A DNA stretch of 64,000 nt from Roseomonas alba. Lineage in GTDB: Bacteria; Pseudomonadota; Alphaproteobacteria; Acetobacterales; Acetobacteraceae. Location of the stretch: assembly GCF_019430885.1 (NCBI RefSeq), contig NZ_JAHYBZ010000002.1:1-64000 (forward strand). Reading direction: 5' to 3'. Under the pieces are notes generated by a model that was not told the DNA's origin, did not search any database, and saw nothing but the letters and a program-made list of their open reading frames with translations. Shown here in pieces: positions 27,086-39,372 of the stretch. Every line of letters begins with the position of its first letter. Within the stretch, counting starts at the first letter, position 1. A program made the translations under genes and the position numbers.

Positions 27086-27150
27086 GCGCAACCTTTCCGT
27101 CGTTCAGCCGCGATGGTCGCCCATGCGGCCGGGCGCCGCAGTGAAGCGCC

Positions 27151-28347
27151 TCACACCCTGACCAGGCCGCCCGTCGGGGCGGCCGCGTCGCTGCCCGGGA
27201 AGGCACGGGCCACGGCCTGCGGCGGCAGTTTCAGGTGATCGCGCAGCAGCCCCTTGGCCAGGCTGCGCAGGTCCGTGGTCGGCGCCAGGTCGCGCCCCTG
27301 GAACAGCGCACCTTCCGACAGGCCCGGCCAGTTGCCCAGGACGCGTCCGCCGGACACCGCTCCGCCCAGGATGAAGGCGACGCTGCCGGTGCCGTGGTCG
27401 GTCCCCGCCGTGCCGTTCACCCGCACGGTGCGGCCGAATTCCGTCATCACCAGCACGGCAGTCTGCTTCCAGGCCTCGCCGAGCGCCTCCTGCAGGGCGC
27501 CGAAGCCTTCGTCGAGCTGGAACAGCGGCGCGTTCAGCCGGTTCACCTGCTGGGCATGGGTGTCCCAGCCGGACAGTTCGAAGGCCGCGACGCGCGGGCC
27601 GTCCTGCCGCGCCATCAGCCGCCCGGCGGCGAGGGCCAGGGCCCGGAAGGCCCCGCCGCGCTGCGGCGGCACCGCCGCGCCCATGCCGAGGCTGGAGACG
27701 GCATAGCCGCGGACCCGCAGGCCCTCAGCCAGAGCCGGGCCGGTGAGGGGATCGGCGGCGTTCAGCTCGGCGACACGGGCGAAGAGGTCCGGCGGCGGCG
27801 TCGCCGAACCGCGTGGGGCGAAGTTGGAGATCGCCGTCGGCCCGCGCATCAGCAGCGGCACATCCACCCCGACCGCGAGCCCGTTGTGCTGCGCCCCCGG
27901 CCGCGCCGGCAGGGCGCCGAGGGCTCGGTTCAGCCAGCCGCTCGCCAGCCGCTGCTCCGCCCCGGATTCCAGCATGTCTTGGGCGTCGAAATGGCTGCGC
28001 GTGCGCCAGTTGCCGGCCACGGCATGGACCACCGTCGCCTGGTTCGCGGCATACATCGCATGCAGGTTGGTCATGCGCGGATGCAGGCCGAAATGCCCGC
28101 CGAGATCGAGCAGCCCGCCCTCCTGCCCCGGCTGCGGCAGGGCGAGGGGGCCGCGCAGCTCGCCATAGGCCGCGTCGCCATAGGGCTGCACGACGAAAAG
28201 ACCGTCCATGCCCCCGCGCAGCAGCACGACGACAAGCCGTGCCTCGCCCGGCGCATCGGCGAAGGCGACGCGGGCGCGGGGCAGGGTCAGGGCGGCAGTG
28301 AGGCCGAGCAGCGCGGCGCGCCGGCCGAAGGCGGGCAGGTGGCTCAT
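27151..28347 (-). CDS. DUF1501 family secreted protein
   Basis: This 398-residue protein begins with a twin-arginine-like leader (FGRRAALLGLTAALTL). Typical DUF1501 features are VVVLLRGGMDGLFVVQPYGD, the FDAQDMLESG segment and VMTEFGRTVRVNGTAGTDHG, an alkaline-phosphatase/sulfatase-like region. Its start overlaps the stop of the DUF1800 gene as ATGA. DUF1501 and DUF1800 genes are commonly paired; the function is unknown, though export by Tat suggests a cofactor-bearing or metal-binding periplasmic protein. Confidence 0.88.
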   Translation of the reverse strand: MSHLPAFGRRAALLGLTAALTLPRARVAFADAPGEARLVVVLLRGGMDGLFVVQPYGDAAYGELRGPLALPQPGQEGGLLDLGGHFGLHPRMTNLHAMYAANQATVVHAVAGNWRTRSHFDAQDMLESGAEQRLASGWLNRALGALPARPGAQHNGLAVGVDVPLLMRGPTAISNFAPRGSATPPPDLFARVAELNAADPLTGPALAEGLRVRGYAVSSLGMGAAVPPQRGGAFRALALAAGRLMARQDGPRVAAFELSGWDTHAQQVNRLNAPLFQLDEGFGALQEALGEAWKQTAVLVMTEFGRTVRVNGTAGTDHGTGSVAFILGGAVSGGRVLGNWPGLSEGALFQGRDLAPTTDLRSLAKGLLRDHLKLPPQAVARAFPGSDAAAPTGGLVRV

Positions 28348-29642
28348 CGGCGATGGAACTCCGGGCTGGTCAGGACCAGGGTCAGGGCTTCGCGGGCGGA
28401 TCCGGCACGGGCGGCGGCCTGCAGCGTCTCCCGCCGGCAGAGCGGGCCAAGCACCGCCTCGGCCAGGTCCGCGGCGTCGCGGCCGGACCCTCGCGCTGAA
28501 ATGCCGTTGGCCCATTCGATGCGGCGGAGCATGCCCTCGGGCGCGGCCCAGTCGGTCCCGACATCGGGCCAGCCATTCGGCGCGGGCGGCGCCCACAGGG
28601 GCTGACCGAGATAGCGCAGCGCGCCCTGGGCGCGCTCTCCGGCATCCGGCGGGGCCTCGACGGCGCGCAGCACGGCGATCACGTAGTCGTTCGGCGTGCG
28701 CAGCTTGGTCAGGGGTGGCGACCAGGCCTCGGGCAGCCGCACCAGCGCGCGCGAGGCCGCGCCGAGATCCCCGCCGGTGTCCTGCAATACCGCCTGGATG
28801 CGCGCGACCGCGGCCGGCGGCGGGTCGTCGGCGACGAAATGCCGCACCAGCTTGGTCGCCAGGTGCCGATAGGTCGCCGGATGCCGTCCCAACCAGGCGA
28901 GGGCCTGCATCCCGCCTTCGAGCCCCTCGGGGAAGCTGCGGCCCATGACGGTCTTGGCGCCCGGCTCATGGGCGCCCTCGCGGAAGATGAAGCCGCCGGC
29001 GTCGCCGCGCGGGCCGAACGACCAGCCGGTCAGCACCTTGGCGAAGGAGGTCACGTCCGCCTGGCTGTAGCCCGCGGCCGGGCTGACGGTGTGAAGTTCC
29101 AGGATTTCGCGGGCGAGGTTCTCGTTCAGCCCGCGGGACAGGCGGCGGCCCATTCGGCTGTCCGGCCCTGTCGAGGTCGCGTTGTCGAGGTAGGCGAGCA
29201 TCGCCGGATGCCGCGTGACGGCCGCCAGCATGTCGGCGAACCGGCCGGCGACATGGGGGCGGATCGCGGCCCGCACCAGATGGCCGACGACGTAGGGCAC
29301 CTTGCCGATGGAGACCGTGAAGTGGTTGGCCCAGAAGCCGACCAGCCTTTCCCGATAGCCATAAGGAGTGCCGATGGAATCCGCGAGCAGCGCCGCCGCT
29401 TCGCCCTGCCGGATGCGGGCGAGGTTGGGCCGGCCCTCGTTGGCGCGCAGGGACTGCCGGTCGGCGACCTGGGCGGCCAGGATGTCGGCCATGGTCAGCG
29501 GCAGGCCCTCGGGCAGGGCAGGGGCCGGGAGATCGGGGAGGAGTTGCGAGTCGAGCCACGCAGCGGGGTCGGACGGCACCGGGTCGCCGGGCCGGCGGCC
29601 GAGGCCGAAGCGGATGGCGGCGATGACGGGCTGGCTATCCAT
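28344..29642 (-). CDS. DUF1800 family protein
   Basis: This 432-residue protein matches DUF1800: AIRFGLGRRPGD near the N-terminus, RERLVGFWANHFTVS, NENLAREILELHTV and FAKVLTGWSFG. It is coupled to the downstream DUF1501 gene by a 4-base overlap. No signal peptide is evident. The pair is widespread and uncharacterised. The ATG at 29642 has only a weak upstream ribosome site. Confidence 0.88.
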   Translation of the reverse strand: MDSQPVIAAIRFGLGRRPGDPVPSDPAAWLDSQLLPDLPAPALPEGLPLTMADILAAQVADRQSLRANEGRPNLARIRQGEAAALLADSIGTPYGYRERLVGFWANHFTVSIGKVPYVVGHLVRAAIRPHVAGRFADMLAAVTRHPAMLAYLDNATSTGPDSRMGRRLSRGLNENLAREILELHTVSPAAGYSQADVTSFAKVLTGWSFGPRGDAGGFIFREGAHEPGAKTVMGRSFPEGLEGGMQALAWLGRHPATYRHLATKLVRHFVADDPPPAAVARIQAVLQDTGGDLGAASRALVRLPEAWSPPLTKLRTPNDYVIAVLRAVEAPPDAGERAQGALRYLGQPLWAPPAPNGWPDVGTDWAAPEGMLRRIEWANGISARGSGRDAADLAEAVLGPLCRRETLQAAARAGSAREALTLVLTSPEFHRR

Positions 29643-29862
29643 ACCTATATTCTAGGCGTCCGGCCGCGTGGTTTCATGCAACGAAGCGTGACCGCCGCGC
29701 CGGGCGCATGGCCGATTCATGGATGCCGCCGACATCTCGCGCTTGCAATGCAGGCCCGGACGTCGCAGATAGCGGGCCACCGACTGATCGGCGAGACCCC
29801 TGCGGGCGGCGCGGAGCGGAAGCTTCGGCGTGGGCGCCCGTTTCTGCTTATGGAGGCCCACC

Positions 29863-31944
29863 GTGGCGCGCACCCCGCTCGAGCGTATTCGCAATATCGG
29901 CATCACCGCGCATATCGACGCGGGCAAGACGACGACGACCGAGCGCATCCTCTATTACACCGGCAAGTCCCACAAGATCGGTGAGGTCCACGAGGGCAAC
30001 ACCACCACGGACTACATGGACCAGGAGCGTGAGCGCGGCATCACGATCACCTCGGCCGCCGTGACTGCCGAGTGGAACGACCACCGCATCAACGTCATCG
30101 ACACCCCGGGCCACATCGACTTCAACATCGAGGTGAACCGCTCGCTCCGCGTGCTCGACGGCGCGGTGTTCATCATCGAGGGCGTGGCCGGCGTGCAGCC
30201 GCAGTCCGAGACCAACTGGCGTCTCGCTGACCGCTACAACGTCCCGCGCATCATCTTCGTCAACAAGCTCGACCGCACCGGCGCCGATTTCTACCGTGCC
30301 GCCGACACGCTGACCGAGAAGCTCGGCATCAACTGGGTGACCCTGCAGCTGCCGATCGGCGCCGAGGACACCTTCGTGGGCGTCGTCGACCTGGTCGAGA
30401 TGCGCGCGATCGTCTGGAAGGGCGACGAGCTCGGCGCGAAGTTCGAATACCAGGAGATCCCGGACGACCTGAAGGAAAAGGCCGCCGAGTATCGCGAGAA
30501 GCTGCTCGACACCGTGGTCGCCGCCGATGACGAGGCGATGGAGAAGTACCTCGAGGACGGGGACGTCTCGGTCGAGCTGCTGAAGCGCGCCATCAAGAAG
30601 GGCACCATCTCGGGCGAATTCCGCCCGGTGCTGTGTGGCACCGCCTTCAAGAACAAGGGCGTGCAGCCGCTGCTTGACGCCGTGATCGACTACCTGCCGT
30701 CCCCGGTCGACATCCCGGGCATCAAGGTGGCGCCGGAGGAAGGCCAGGACGAGACCGCGGATCGCCGCGTGATCCCGGCCGACGAGAACGCGCCCTTCGC
30801 CGGTCTCGCCTTCAAGATCATCAACGACAAGTACGGCAACCTGACCTTCGTGCGCGTCTACCGCGGCGTCCTCAAGCAGGGCGACATGGTGATGAACACG
30901 ACCAAGGGGAACCGCGAGCGCATTGGCCGCATGTTCCAGATGCACGCCGACAAGCGCGAGGAAGTGAAGGAAGTGATCGCCGGCGACATCGCCGCCTTCG
31001 TGGGCCTGAAGGACACCGGCACCGGTGACACCCTCGCCTCGCAGGACGATCCGGTGGTGCTGGAGCGCATGGCCTTCCCGGTCCCGGTCATCGACATCTC
31101 CGTCGAGCCGAAGACCAAGGAAGGCGTGGAGAAGATGACGATCGGCCTGCAGAAGCTGGCCGGTGAGGATCCCTCGCTGCGCCTGCGCACCGATCAGGAG
31201 ACCGGCCAGACCATCCTGTCGGGCATGGGCGAGCTGCACCTCGAGATCATCGTGGACCGCCTGAAGCGCGAATACGGCGTGGACGCCAACATCGGCGCCC
31301 CGCAGGTCGCGTACCGCGAGACGATCACCAAGCCGCATACCGAGACCTACACCCACAAGAAGCAGTCGGGTGGTTCGGGCCAGTACGCGGAAGTGAAGAT
31401 CACCTTCGAGCCGAAGGAGCGGAATGACGGCATCGAGTTCGTCAACGCCGTGGTCGGCGGCGCGATCCCGAAGGAGTACATCCCGGCGGTCGAAAAGGGC
31501 ATCAAGGTCCAGGCCGACACCGGCGTGCTCGCCGGCTTCCCGACGGTGGACTTCAAGTACACCCTGACGGACGGCAAGTACCACGACGTCGACTCGTCGG
31601 CCCTGGCGTTCGAAATCGCCGCCAAGGCCTGCTTCCGCGAAGGCATGAAGAAGGCCGGCCCGGTCATCCTCGAGCCGATCATGGACGTTGAGGTGACCAC
31701 GCCGCAGGACCACGTCGGCGACGTCGTCGGCGACCTGAACCGCCGCCGCGGCGTGATCCAGTCGCAGGACATGGCCGGCACCTCGGTCATCGTCCGCGCC
31801 CACGTCCCGCTGAAGGAGATGTTCGGCTACATCTCCAACCTGCGTGGCATGACGAAGGGCCGTGCGTCCTTCTCCATGCAGTTCCACCACTACGATCCGG
31901 TGCCGCGCAACGTCGCGGACGAGATCATGGCGAAGTCGGCCTGA
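29863..31944 (+). CDS. fusA: Translation elongation factor G
   Basis: This 693-residue GTPase moves tRNA and mRNA through the ribosome. The G motifs are AHIDAGKT (16-23), DTPGH (80-84) and NKLD (134-137). The GTG at 29863 was chosen because GGAGG lies 7 bases before it and the family N-terminus ([13 protein letters not shown]) starts there. The gene stands alone, without rpsL, rpsG or tuf. The effector region reads [16 protein letters not shown] rather than the MDWMEQEQERG common in alphaproteobacterial EF-G, so it could be a second EF-G paralogue. Codon choice is noticeably C-ending and uniform, as in highly expressed genes. Confidence 0.93.
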   Translation: MARTPLERIRNIGITAHIDAGKTTTTERILYYTGKSHKIGEVHEGNTTTDYMDQERERGITITSAAVTAEWNDHRINVIDTPGHIDFNIEVNRSLRVLDGAVFIIEGVAGVQPQSETNWRLADRYNVPRIIFVNKLDRTGADFYRAADTLTEKLGINWVTLQLPIGAEDTFVGVVDLVEMRAIVWKGDELGAKFEYQEIPDDLKEKAAEYREKLLDTVVAADDEAMEKYLEDGDVSVELLKRAIKKGTISGEFRPVLCGTAFKNKGVQPLLDAVIDYLPSPVDIPGIKVAPEEGQDETADRRVIPADENAPFAGLAFKIINDKYGNLTFVRVYRGVLKQGDMVMNTTKGNRERIGRMFQMHADKREEVKEVIAGDIAAFVGLKDTGTGDTLASQDDPVVLERMAFPVPVIDISVEPKTKEGVEKMTIGLQKLAGEDPSLRLRTDQETGQTILSGMGELHLEIIVDRLKREYGVDANIGAPQVAYRETITKPHTETYTHKKQSGGSGQYAEVKITFEPKERNDGIEFVNAVVGGAIPKEYIPAVEKGIKVQADTGVLAGFPTVDFKYTLTDGKYHDVDSSALAFEIAAKACFREGMKKAGPVILEPIMDVEVTTPQDHVGDVVGDLNRRRGVIQSQDMAGTSVIVRAHVPLKEMFGYISNLRGMTKGRASFSMQFHHYDPVPRNVADEIMAKSA

Positions 31945-31971
31945 TCCAGGCCGCCTGAACCGGGTTTGCGC

Positions 31972-32003
31972 AGCGGCGCGGCGGGGCAACCTGCCGCGCC
32001 GCT
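31972..32003 (+). terminator. Hairpin after fusA
   Basis: A perfect 11-bp stem, AGCGGCGCGGC (31972-31982) with GCCGCGCCGCT (31993-32003), encloses a 10-base loop 28 bases after the fusA stop. Confidence 0.65.
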
Positions 32004-32124
32004 TCCGTATCCGCCGTCACTTGTGGGCGCGTACCGGTGCCTGTCCGATGCCCAGAACTGCGCCCGGCGCAATTTCGGCGGCGCCGGGCGGTCCTGTTTC
32101 TACCGCTGATGCCGGGGCCCCCGG

Positions 32125-32320
32125 GAAGCCGGGAGGGACTTTGCCCCACCCGGACTCACCCTGGAACGGGGACCCGGTCATGGTGCCGAGCCCCGCATTT
32201 GCGCGGGGCGGGCGTTCGGAGGCTGCGGTCCATCCGGCCTGCCGAGCACCAGAAGACTGCGTTGCAAGTGCTCCAAGCACCTGGCGGGGTGGTTTGGAGG
32301 GGCGGCGCCCCTCCAATTCC
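32125..32320. repeat. Dispersed inverted-end element, copy F (degenerate)
   Basis: The 422-base gap between fusA and the MaoC gene holds the fusA hairpin and this element. The left end has an imperfect hairpin at 32129-32153 (CCGGGAGGG with CCCACCCGG). The right end has the related segment GCGGGGTGGT followed by a perfect 10-bp stem, TTGGAGGGGC (32294-32303) with GCCCCTCCAA (32307-32316). The inner CCAAAGGCC hairpins are decayed. I see no gene in the gap. Confidence 0.55.
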
Positions 32321-32366
32321 GCTCCCATCGGTCATTCCCGAGGGCTTCACCCTTGCTGAGCGCTGC

Positions 32367-32813
32367 TCAGCGCCTGAGGAAATGCGTCCCGACGGCGTCG
32401 AGCACCACCACGCCATCCTTCACCCGCCGCGCGGTGTGCCGCAGCTTCGCGATGCCGAGCGGCCGGCCGGAGCGTGAGGGACGGATCTCGTCCACCGTGA
32501 CGCGGATGGCAATCTCCTCGCCCGGGCGTAGCGGGGCGGGCCAGCGCGTGTCGATCTGGTTGCCGCCGATCGAAATCTCCGAAATCAGCCCACTGCGCAT
32601 GATGTGTCCGAAGACGGCGGACAGCGTGTGCAGCCCGCTGACCACCAATTCGCCGAAGATGCTGCGCTTCGCTTCCTCGGCATCGAGATGGAAGTACTGC
32701 GGATCGTAGCGCGAAGCGAACTCCACCACCTCCTCCAGCGAGAGGGTGAGGGTGCCGAGGTCCCAGCTCTGGCCGGGGGCGAGGTCGTCGAGGGATCGGA
32801 TGGGTGGGATCAT
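32367..32813 (-). CDS. MaoC-like hotdog-fold dehydratase
   Basis: This 148-residue protein has the hotdog arrangement of MaoC/R-hydratases: VVEFASRYDPQYFHLDAEEAK, carrying the Asp and His of the hydratase motif, then GELVVSGLHTLSAV. Such enzymes hydrate trans-2-enoyl-CoA. ATG 32813 is preferred because GGGGCGG precedes it; ATG 32822 adds three residues. It is divergent from a lipoprotein gene and convergent with fusA. The substrate chain length is not predictable. Confidence 0.85.
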   Translation of the reverse strand: MIPPIRSLDDLAPGQSWDLGTLTLSLEEVVEFASRYDPQYFHLDAEEAKRSIFGELVVSGLHTLSAVFGHIMRSGLISEISIGGNQIDTRWPAPLRPGEEIAIRVTVDEIRPSRSGRPLGIAKLRHTARRVKDGVVVLDAVGTHFLRR

Positions 32814-32918
32814 CCGCCCCATTCTAGCCGCGACGATCGGGCATGTCCTGCCGGCGGGGTGCTGGCGGCGCGAAGGTGCCCGAAGCGCGGCCCCGCCCCT
32901 CGTCGGAGCCCGAAGGCC

Positions 32919-33800
32919 ATGAATCTGCCGTTCCATCCGCGCCGTGCCATCCTGGGTCTGGGTCTGCTCCTCGGCGCCTGCGTCGCCTCGCCGCCGCCGA
33001 CGCCGCCGACCCCGGCCGGGCGGTATGCCGCCCTGGTGATCGCTGCGGACCAGACTGCGGGGCAGGTGGTCGATCATCTTGCCGCACGCGAAAGGGCGGA
33101 GGTGCAGGAGGCCGGGTCGCTGCGCTTCGCCGCCGGGGCCATGCCGCCCACGCCGCCGCCGCCCGCCACACCGGCCGCGGGGGCGGTGCTTGATCCCGGG
33201 GTGAAGCTGATCCTGATGCAGGCGCAACGCCTCGCCGCGCTGTCCGTGGGGCAGGTGCCTGCGGAAGGACCGCAGGGCGCGGCGCTGCTGGCCCGTGTGC
33301 AGGACAGCCTGGCTGCCCTGCGCGCCGTGCCCGGCCGATGGCCTGCGGAGACTGTCCGCCGCCGTGGCCTCGATGCCTTCGCGGTGCTGGCGGCGCCCGC
33401 GCCACCGGGCCTCGACGCCGCCGGCCTCGCCTTGCAGCGGCAGAGGGCCGTGAGCGAGGCGGTCGCACTGCTGCGCGCCGTGATAGGGGACGATGCTCGG
33501 TCGGGTTTGCGCGGCGCGCTCGCCCAGCGGCACGAGGCCTGGCGGCAGGCCCAGACCGCGATGCTCAACAGCGTGCGCAACGACCGCTCGATCGGACCGG
33601 ATCAGCGCATGCAGATCTGGCAGACGACCCAGGCACGCATCGCTGCCGACCCGCCGGAGGTGGCGGGGGCGGAACTGCACCGGAGGCTGGGCGCGATCCC
33701 GGCGGGCCATGCTGCTGCGGGGGCAGGGGATGCCGCCGGGGTCGAGGCCTTCGGGGCGGCGGTGGGCCGCCTGCAGTCGCTGCTTGTCCAGGCACGGTAA
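32919..33800 (+). CDS. Predicted lipoprotein of unknown function
   Basis: This 293-residue product has a lipoprotein signal ending in LLLGAC. A short proline-rich linker (PPPTPPTPAG) follows, then alanine-rich helical sequence without recognisable motifs. It is not clearly related to the two lipoproteins at 23.7-25.0 kb, although it shares their composition. It precedes eno by 94 bases and is divergent from the MaoC gene. Confidence 0.65.
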   Translation: MNLPFHPRRAILGLGLLLGACVASPPPTPPTPAGRYAALVIAADQTAGQVVDHLAARERAEVQEAGSLRFAAGAMPPTPPPPATPAAGAVLDPGVKLILMQAQRLAALSVGQVPAEGPQGAALLARVQDSLAALRAVPGRWPAETVRRRGLDAFAVLAAPAPPGLDAAGLALQRQRAVSEAVALLRAVIGDDARSGLRGALAQRHEAWRQAQTAMLNSVRNDRSIGPDQRMQIWQTTQARIAADPPEVAGAELHRRLGAIPAGHAAAGAGDAAGVEAFGAAVGRLQSLLVQAR

Positions 33801-33873
33801 TGGGGAGCGAGGCGCCCTCCGGGGGACTTGGCGCGACCTGTCCCGCAGTGTAGCCACCCACGCAGTCCCCTGA

Positions 33874-35172
<1,299 letters not shown>

Positions 35173-35193
35173 TCGCCCCCTGACCGCAGCGAG

Positions 35194-35216
35194 GGCCGCA
35201 GGGTGATCCTGCGGCC
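35194..35216. terminator. Bidirectional hairpin between eno and the FMN reductase gene
   Basis: A perfect 9-bp stem, GGCCGCAGG (35194-35202) with CCTGCGGCC (35208-35216), has a 5-base loop. It sits between convergent stops and can serve both genes. Confidence 0.65.
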
Positions 35217-35231
35217 TTCGCCTGGCGCGGA

Positions 35232-35780
35232 TCAGGCGAAGCGGCGGATCCAGGCGGCGTAACGGTCCATCCAGCCCTGGAGGAACTGCGCCGTGCCCTC
35301 ATTCGTGACCGTTCCATCTTCGGCGATCAGCCCGTCCTTGTACTGGAGATAGACCTCCGGCTGGCCGAGCGTGGGCATGTCGAGGTAGTCGAGCGCACCG
35401 CGCAGGTCATGCTGGGCGAGGGCGCTGCCGATCGCGCCGGGCGAGGTACCGACGACACCCGCCGGGCGGCCGGCCCAGACGCTCTTGCCGTAGGGGCGCG
35501 AGCCTTGGTCGAGAGCATTCTTCAGACCGCCCGGCATGCCGCGATTGTATTCCGGCGTCACGAAGATCACGCCCTGGGCCGCCCGCACCTGGTCGCGAAA
35601 GCGCGTGACCGCGGCGGCGGGCGTCGCCTCGTCATCCTGATTGTAGAGCGGCAGGTCGTCGATGCGGACATCGGTGAAGGTGAAATCGGCGGGCCCGAGC
35701 TTCTTGAGCGCGCTCGCCAGCCGACCGTTGAAGGACCCTTTGCGCAGGCTGCCGACGATGACGGCGACGGTGATGGCCAT
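35232..35780 (-). CDS. NADPH-dependent FMN reductase
   Basis: This 182-residue flavodoxin-like protein has the phosphate loop GSLRKGSFNGRLA (10-22) and the diagnostic FVTPEYNRGMPGGLKNALD segment of the NADPH-dependent FMN reductase family (ChrR/YieF-like). Such enzymes reduce quinones, azo dyes or chromate, often protecting against oxidative stress. The ATG at 35780 follows AAGGAAC. The cupin gene lies 36 bases upstream on the same strand and may be co-transcribed. Confidence 0.9.
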   Translation of the reverse strand: MAITVAVIVGSLRKGSFNGRLASALKKLGPADFTFTDVRIDDLPLYNQDDEATPAAAVTRFRDQVRAAQGVIFVTPEYNRGMPGGLKNALDQGSRPYGKSVWAGRPAGVVGTSPGAIGSALAQHDLRGALDYLDMPTLGQPEVYLQYKDGLIAEDGTVTNEGTAQFLQGWMDRYAAWIRRFA

Positions 35781-35816
35781 CGGTGTTCCTTGGCTCCAGT
35801 GGATGGGATAGGGCTT

Positions 35817-36212
35817 CTACCGTCGGTATTGCGTGTCCGTCACCGGTTCCATCCAGGCAACCGCGCTGCCGTCCAGCTTTTCCTGTACGGCGATGTGGCT
35901 CATCGCCGTGGTGGGGGTTGCGCCGTGCCAGTGCTTCTCGCCGGGCGGGAACCAGACAACGTCGCCGGGACGGATTTCCTCGACCGGACCGCCTTCACGC
36001 TGGACCCAGCCGCAGCCGGACATGACGATCAGCGTCTGGCCCAGCGGATGGGTGTGCCAGTTGGTGCGCGCACCGGGTTCGAAGGTGACGAGCGCGCCGG
36101 TCACCCGCGCCGGATCGGGCGGGCTGAAGAGCGGGTCGATGCGGACAGCGCCGGTGAACCAGGACGCGGGTGCCTTCCCTGAGGGCTCCGTCCCGGCACG
36201 CTTGATGTGCAT
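35817..36212 (-). CDS. Small cupin-domain protein
   Basis: This 131-residue single-domain cupin has metal-binding motif 1, [15 protein letters not shown], and motif 2, [16 protein letters not shown]. The start at 36212 follows AGGAG at about 8 bases and gives the family N-terminus. Proteins of this type are often annotated as quercetinase-like or carboxymuconolactone-associated cupins; the substrate is unknown. It is upstream of the FMN reductase on the same strand. Confidence 0.85.
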   Translation of the reverse strand: MHIKRAGTEPSGKAPASWFTGAVRIDPLFSPPDPARVTGALVTFEPGARTNWHTHPLGQTLIVMSGCGWVQREGGPVEEIRPGDVVWFPPGEKHWHGATPTTAMSHIAVQEKLDGSAVAWMEPVTDTQYRR

Positions 36213-36395
36213 CGCGGCTGCTCCTTCTGTCGCTGACCTTGCGCGAAGGTGGTGGTGCGGCTGGCTGGCGACCAGTCCTCCCGCGCGGCGCACAAAAAAG
36301 CGTCGTCACTGGCTGAAAACAGGCACGAAGCGGATGACACGGATTCGCTGACGCGTTTAGAATCAGGTTCGCTGCTCCGGTTTCGGAATTCTGCT

Positions 36396-36716
36396 TTGCG
36401 TCTCATCCGCCGCTTCCTGAACGCCATCGCGCTGCCATGCCTCTTCCTGTCGTTGTCCGGCTATTTCGCCTGGCACGCGATGCACGGGGAACGTGGGCTG
36501 ATCGCGCGCGAGCAGCGTATCGCCGACATCGCCGCGGCGCAGGCGGAACTGCATCGCGCTGAGCTCGACCGGGATGCCATGGAACGGCGCGTCGCCGGGC
36601 TGCGCGGGGACCGCGTGGATCGCGACCAGTTGGATGAGCGCGCGCGGGCCCTGCTGAACATGGTCGGGCGGGATGAGATCGTGATTCCCTATGCCCCGGA
36701 GCGCCGGCTCTACTGA
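36396..36716 (+). CDS. ftsB: FtsB/DivIC-type septum formation initiator
   Basis: This 106-residue protein has one membrane helix (about 12-28), then a coiled coil (REQRIADIAAAQAELHRAELDRDAMERRV) and the C-terminal LNMVGRDEIVIPY typical of alphaproteobacterial FtsB. It joins FtsL and FtsQ in the divisome. The TTG start at 36396 is inferred because the family sequence begins there and no in-frame ATG or GTG is close. In many relatives ftsB lies between eno and pdhA, which matches this location. Confidence 0.85.
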   Translation: MRLIRRFLNAIALPCLFLSLSGYFAWHAMHGERGLIAREQRIADIAAAQAELHRAELDRDAMERRVAGLRGDRVDRDQLDERARALLNMVGRDEIVIPYAPERRLY

Positions 36717-36859
36717 CCTTCCGGCGCCGCCGGCACGCAAAAACTTCAGTTTCTTCCTTGCGGGCGGATGCCTGTCGTGCTGCGTGAAATTGCGGGGATA
36801 TATCCCTGTGGCGCAATGCTTTGTCTCGGACCGATCGGACTTCGCGGGGTTTGAGGCAC

Positions 36860-36898
36860 TTAACCACAATTCGGTTAACCGTCTTATTGCATTGCAAT
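36860..36898 (+). promoter_or_regulatory. AT-rich promoter/operator region upstream of pdhA
   Basis: The pdhA leader is strikingly less GC-rich than the rest of the window. TTAACC (36860-36865) and GGTTAA (36873-36878) form an inverted repeat with a 7-base spacer, followed by ATTGC-ATTGC-AAT (36886-36898), a near-palindrome. Such sites usually bind a dimeric regulator at or near a promoter. No confident -35/-10 pair can be fixed by eye. Confidence 0.45.
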
Positions 36899-36928
36899 AG
36901 AAGGATTTTCGCCAGACCGGCCGCTTGC

Positions 36929-36958
36929 GCGCCCCGCAAAGGGGCGCCTAATTAGGCG
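36929..36958 (+). promoter_or_regulatory. Nested hairpin and perfect palindrome in the pdhA 5' leader
   Basis: GCGCCCC (36929-36935) pairs with GGGGCGC (36941-36947) over a 5-base loop. It partly overlaps the perfect 14-bp palindrome CGCCTAATTAGGCG (36945-36958). The palindrome ends 28 bases before the pdhA ATG, so it could be an operator or mutually exclusive RNA structures. Confidence 0.45.
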
Positions 36959-36986
36959 TGATCAGCCTTCCCTGAGGAGACGCCCT

Positions 36987-38009
36987 ATGGCCCAGGCCGC
37001 GGACACCCCCACCAAGCGTCGCGGGAAGGCGAAGGAACCACCCATGGCGCGCGACGACCTGCTCAAGGCGTATCGCGACATGCTGCTGATCCGCCGCTTC
37101 GAGGAAAAGGCCGGCCAGCTCTACGGCATGGGTCTGATCGGCGGTTTCTGCCACCTCTACATCGGCCAGGAAGCGGTCGTGGTGGGGATGCAGATGTGCC
37201 TCAAGGACGGCGACCAGGTCATCACCTCCTACCGCGACCACGGCCACATGCTCGCCACGGGCATGGAGGCGCGCGGCGTGATGGCTGAACTCACCGGCCG
37301 CATCGGCGGCTACTCGAAGGGCAAGGGCGGGAGCATGCACATGTTCTCGCGTGAGAAGGGCTTCTTCGGCGGCCATGGCATCGTGGGCGCGCAGGTCTCG
37401 CTCGGCACCGGCCTCGCCTTCTCCAACTGGTATCGCGAGGATGGCGCGGTCGCCGTGACCTATTTCGGCGAGGGCGCGTCGAACCAGGGCCAGGTGTTCG
37501 AGAGCCTGAACCTCGCCGCCCTGTTCAAGCTGCCCTGCATCTACGTCATCGAGAACAACAAGTACGGCATGGGCACCAGCGTCGAACGTGCCTCCGCCTC
37601 CCGTGACCTGTCGCAGAACGGCGCCGCCTGGGGCATCCCGGGCGAGCAGGTGAATGGCATGGACGTGACCGCCGTGCGCGAGGCCGGCGAGCGCGCCGTC
37701 GCCCATTGCCGCGCCGGCAAGGGGCCGTACCTGCTGGAGATGAAGACCTACCGCTACCGCGGCCATTCCATGTCCGACCCGGCCAAGTACCGCACGCGCG
37801 AGGAAGTGCAGAAGATGCGCGAGACCTCGGACTGCATCGAGACGGCGCGCAAGATGCTGCTGGAGCAGCTCGGCGTGAGCGAGGCGGACCTCAAGGTGAT
37901 CGACGACGAGGTGAAGGCCATCGTGCAGGACAGCGCCGACTTCGCGCAGCAGAGCCCGGAACCGCCGGAATCCGAGCTCTGGACCGACGTTCTCGTGGAG
38001 GCGAAGTGA
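36987..38009 (+). CDS. pdhA: Pyruvate dehydrogenase E1 component, alpha subunit
   Basis: This 340-residue subunit binds thiamine diphosphate with the beta subunit and decarboxylates pyruvate. Family features are [22 protein letters not shown] and the ThDP segment ending [17 protein letters not shown]. The metal-binding motif reads GEG (161-163) where most E1-alpha proteins have GDG, a conservative change. [14 protein letters not shown] is the phosphorylation-loop region. The ATG follows TGAGGAGA. It is the first gene of the pdh/lip operon. Confidence 0.96.
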   Translation: MAQAADTPTKRRGKAKEPPMARDDLLKAYRDMLLIRRFEEKAGQLYGMGLIGGFCHLYIGQEAVVVGMQMCLKDGDQVITSYRDHGHMLATGMEARGVMAELTGRIGGYSKGKGGSMHMFSREKGFFGGHGIVGAQVSLGTGLAFSNWYREDGAVAVTYFGEGASNQGQVFESLNLAALFKLPCIYVIENNKYGMGTSVERASASRDLSQNGAAWGIPGEQVNGMDVTAVREAGERAVAHCRAGKGPYLLEMKTYRYRGHSMSDPAKYRTREEVQKMRETSDCIETARKMLLEQLGVSEADLKVIDDEVKAIVQDSADFAQQSPEPPESELWTDVLVEAK

Positions 38010-38010
38010 C

Positions 38011-39354
<1,344 letters not shown>

Positions 39355-39372
39355 GCGGCGGGGGAACGATCC

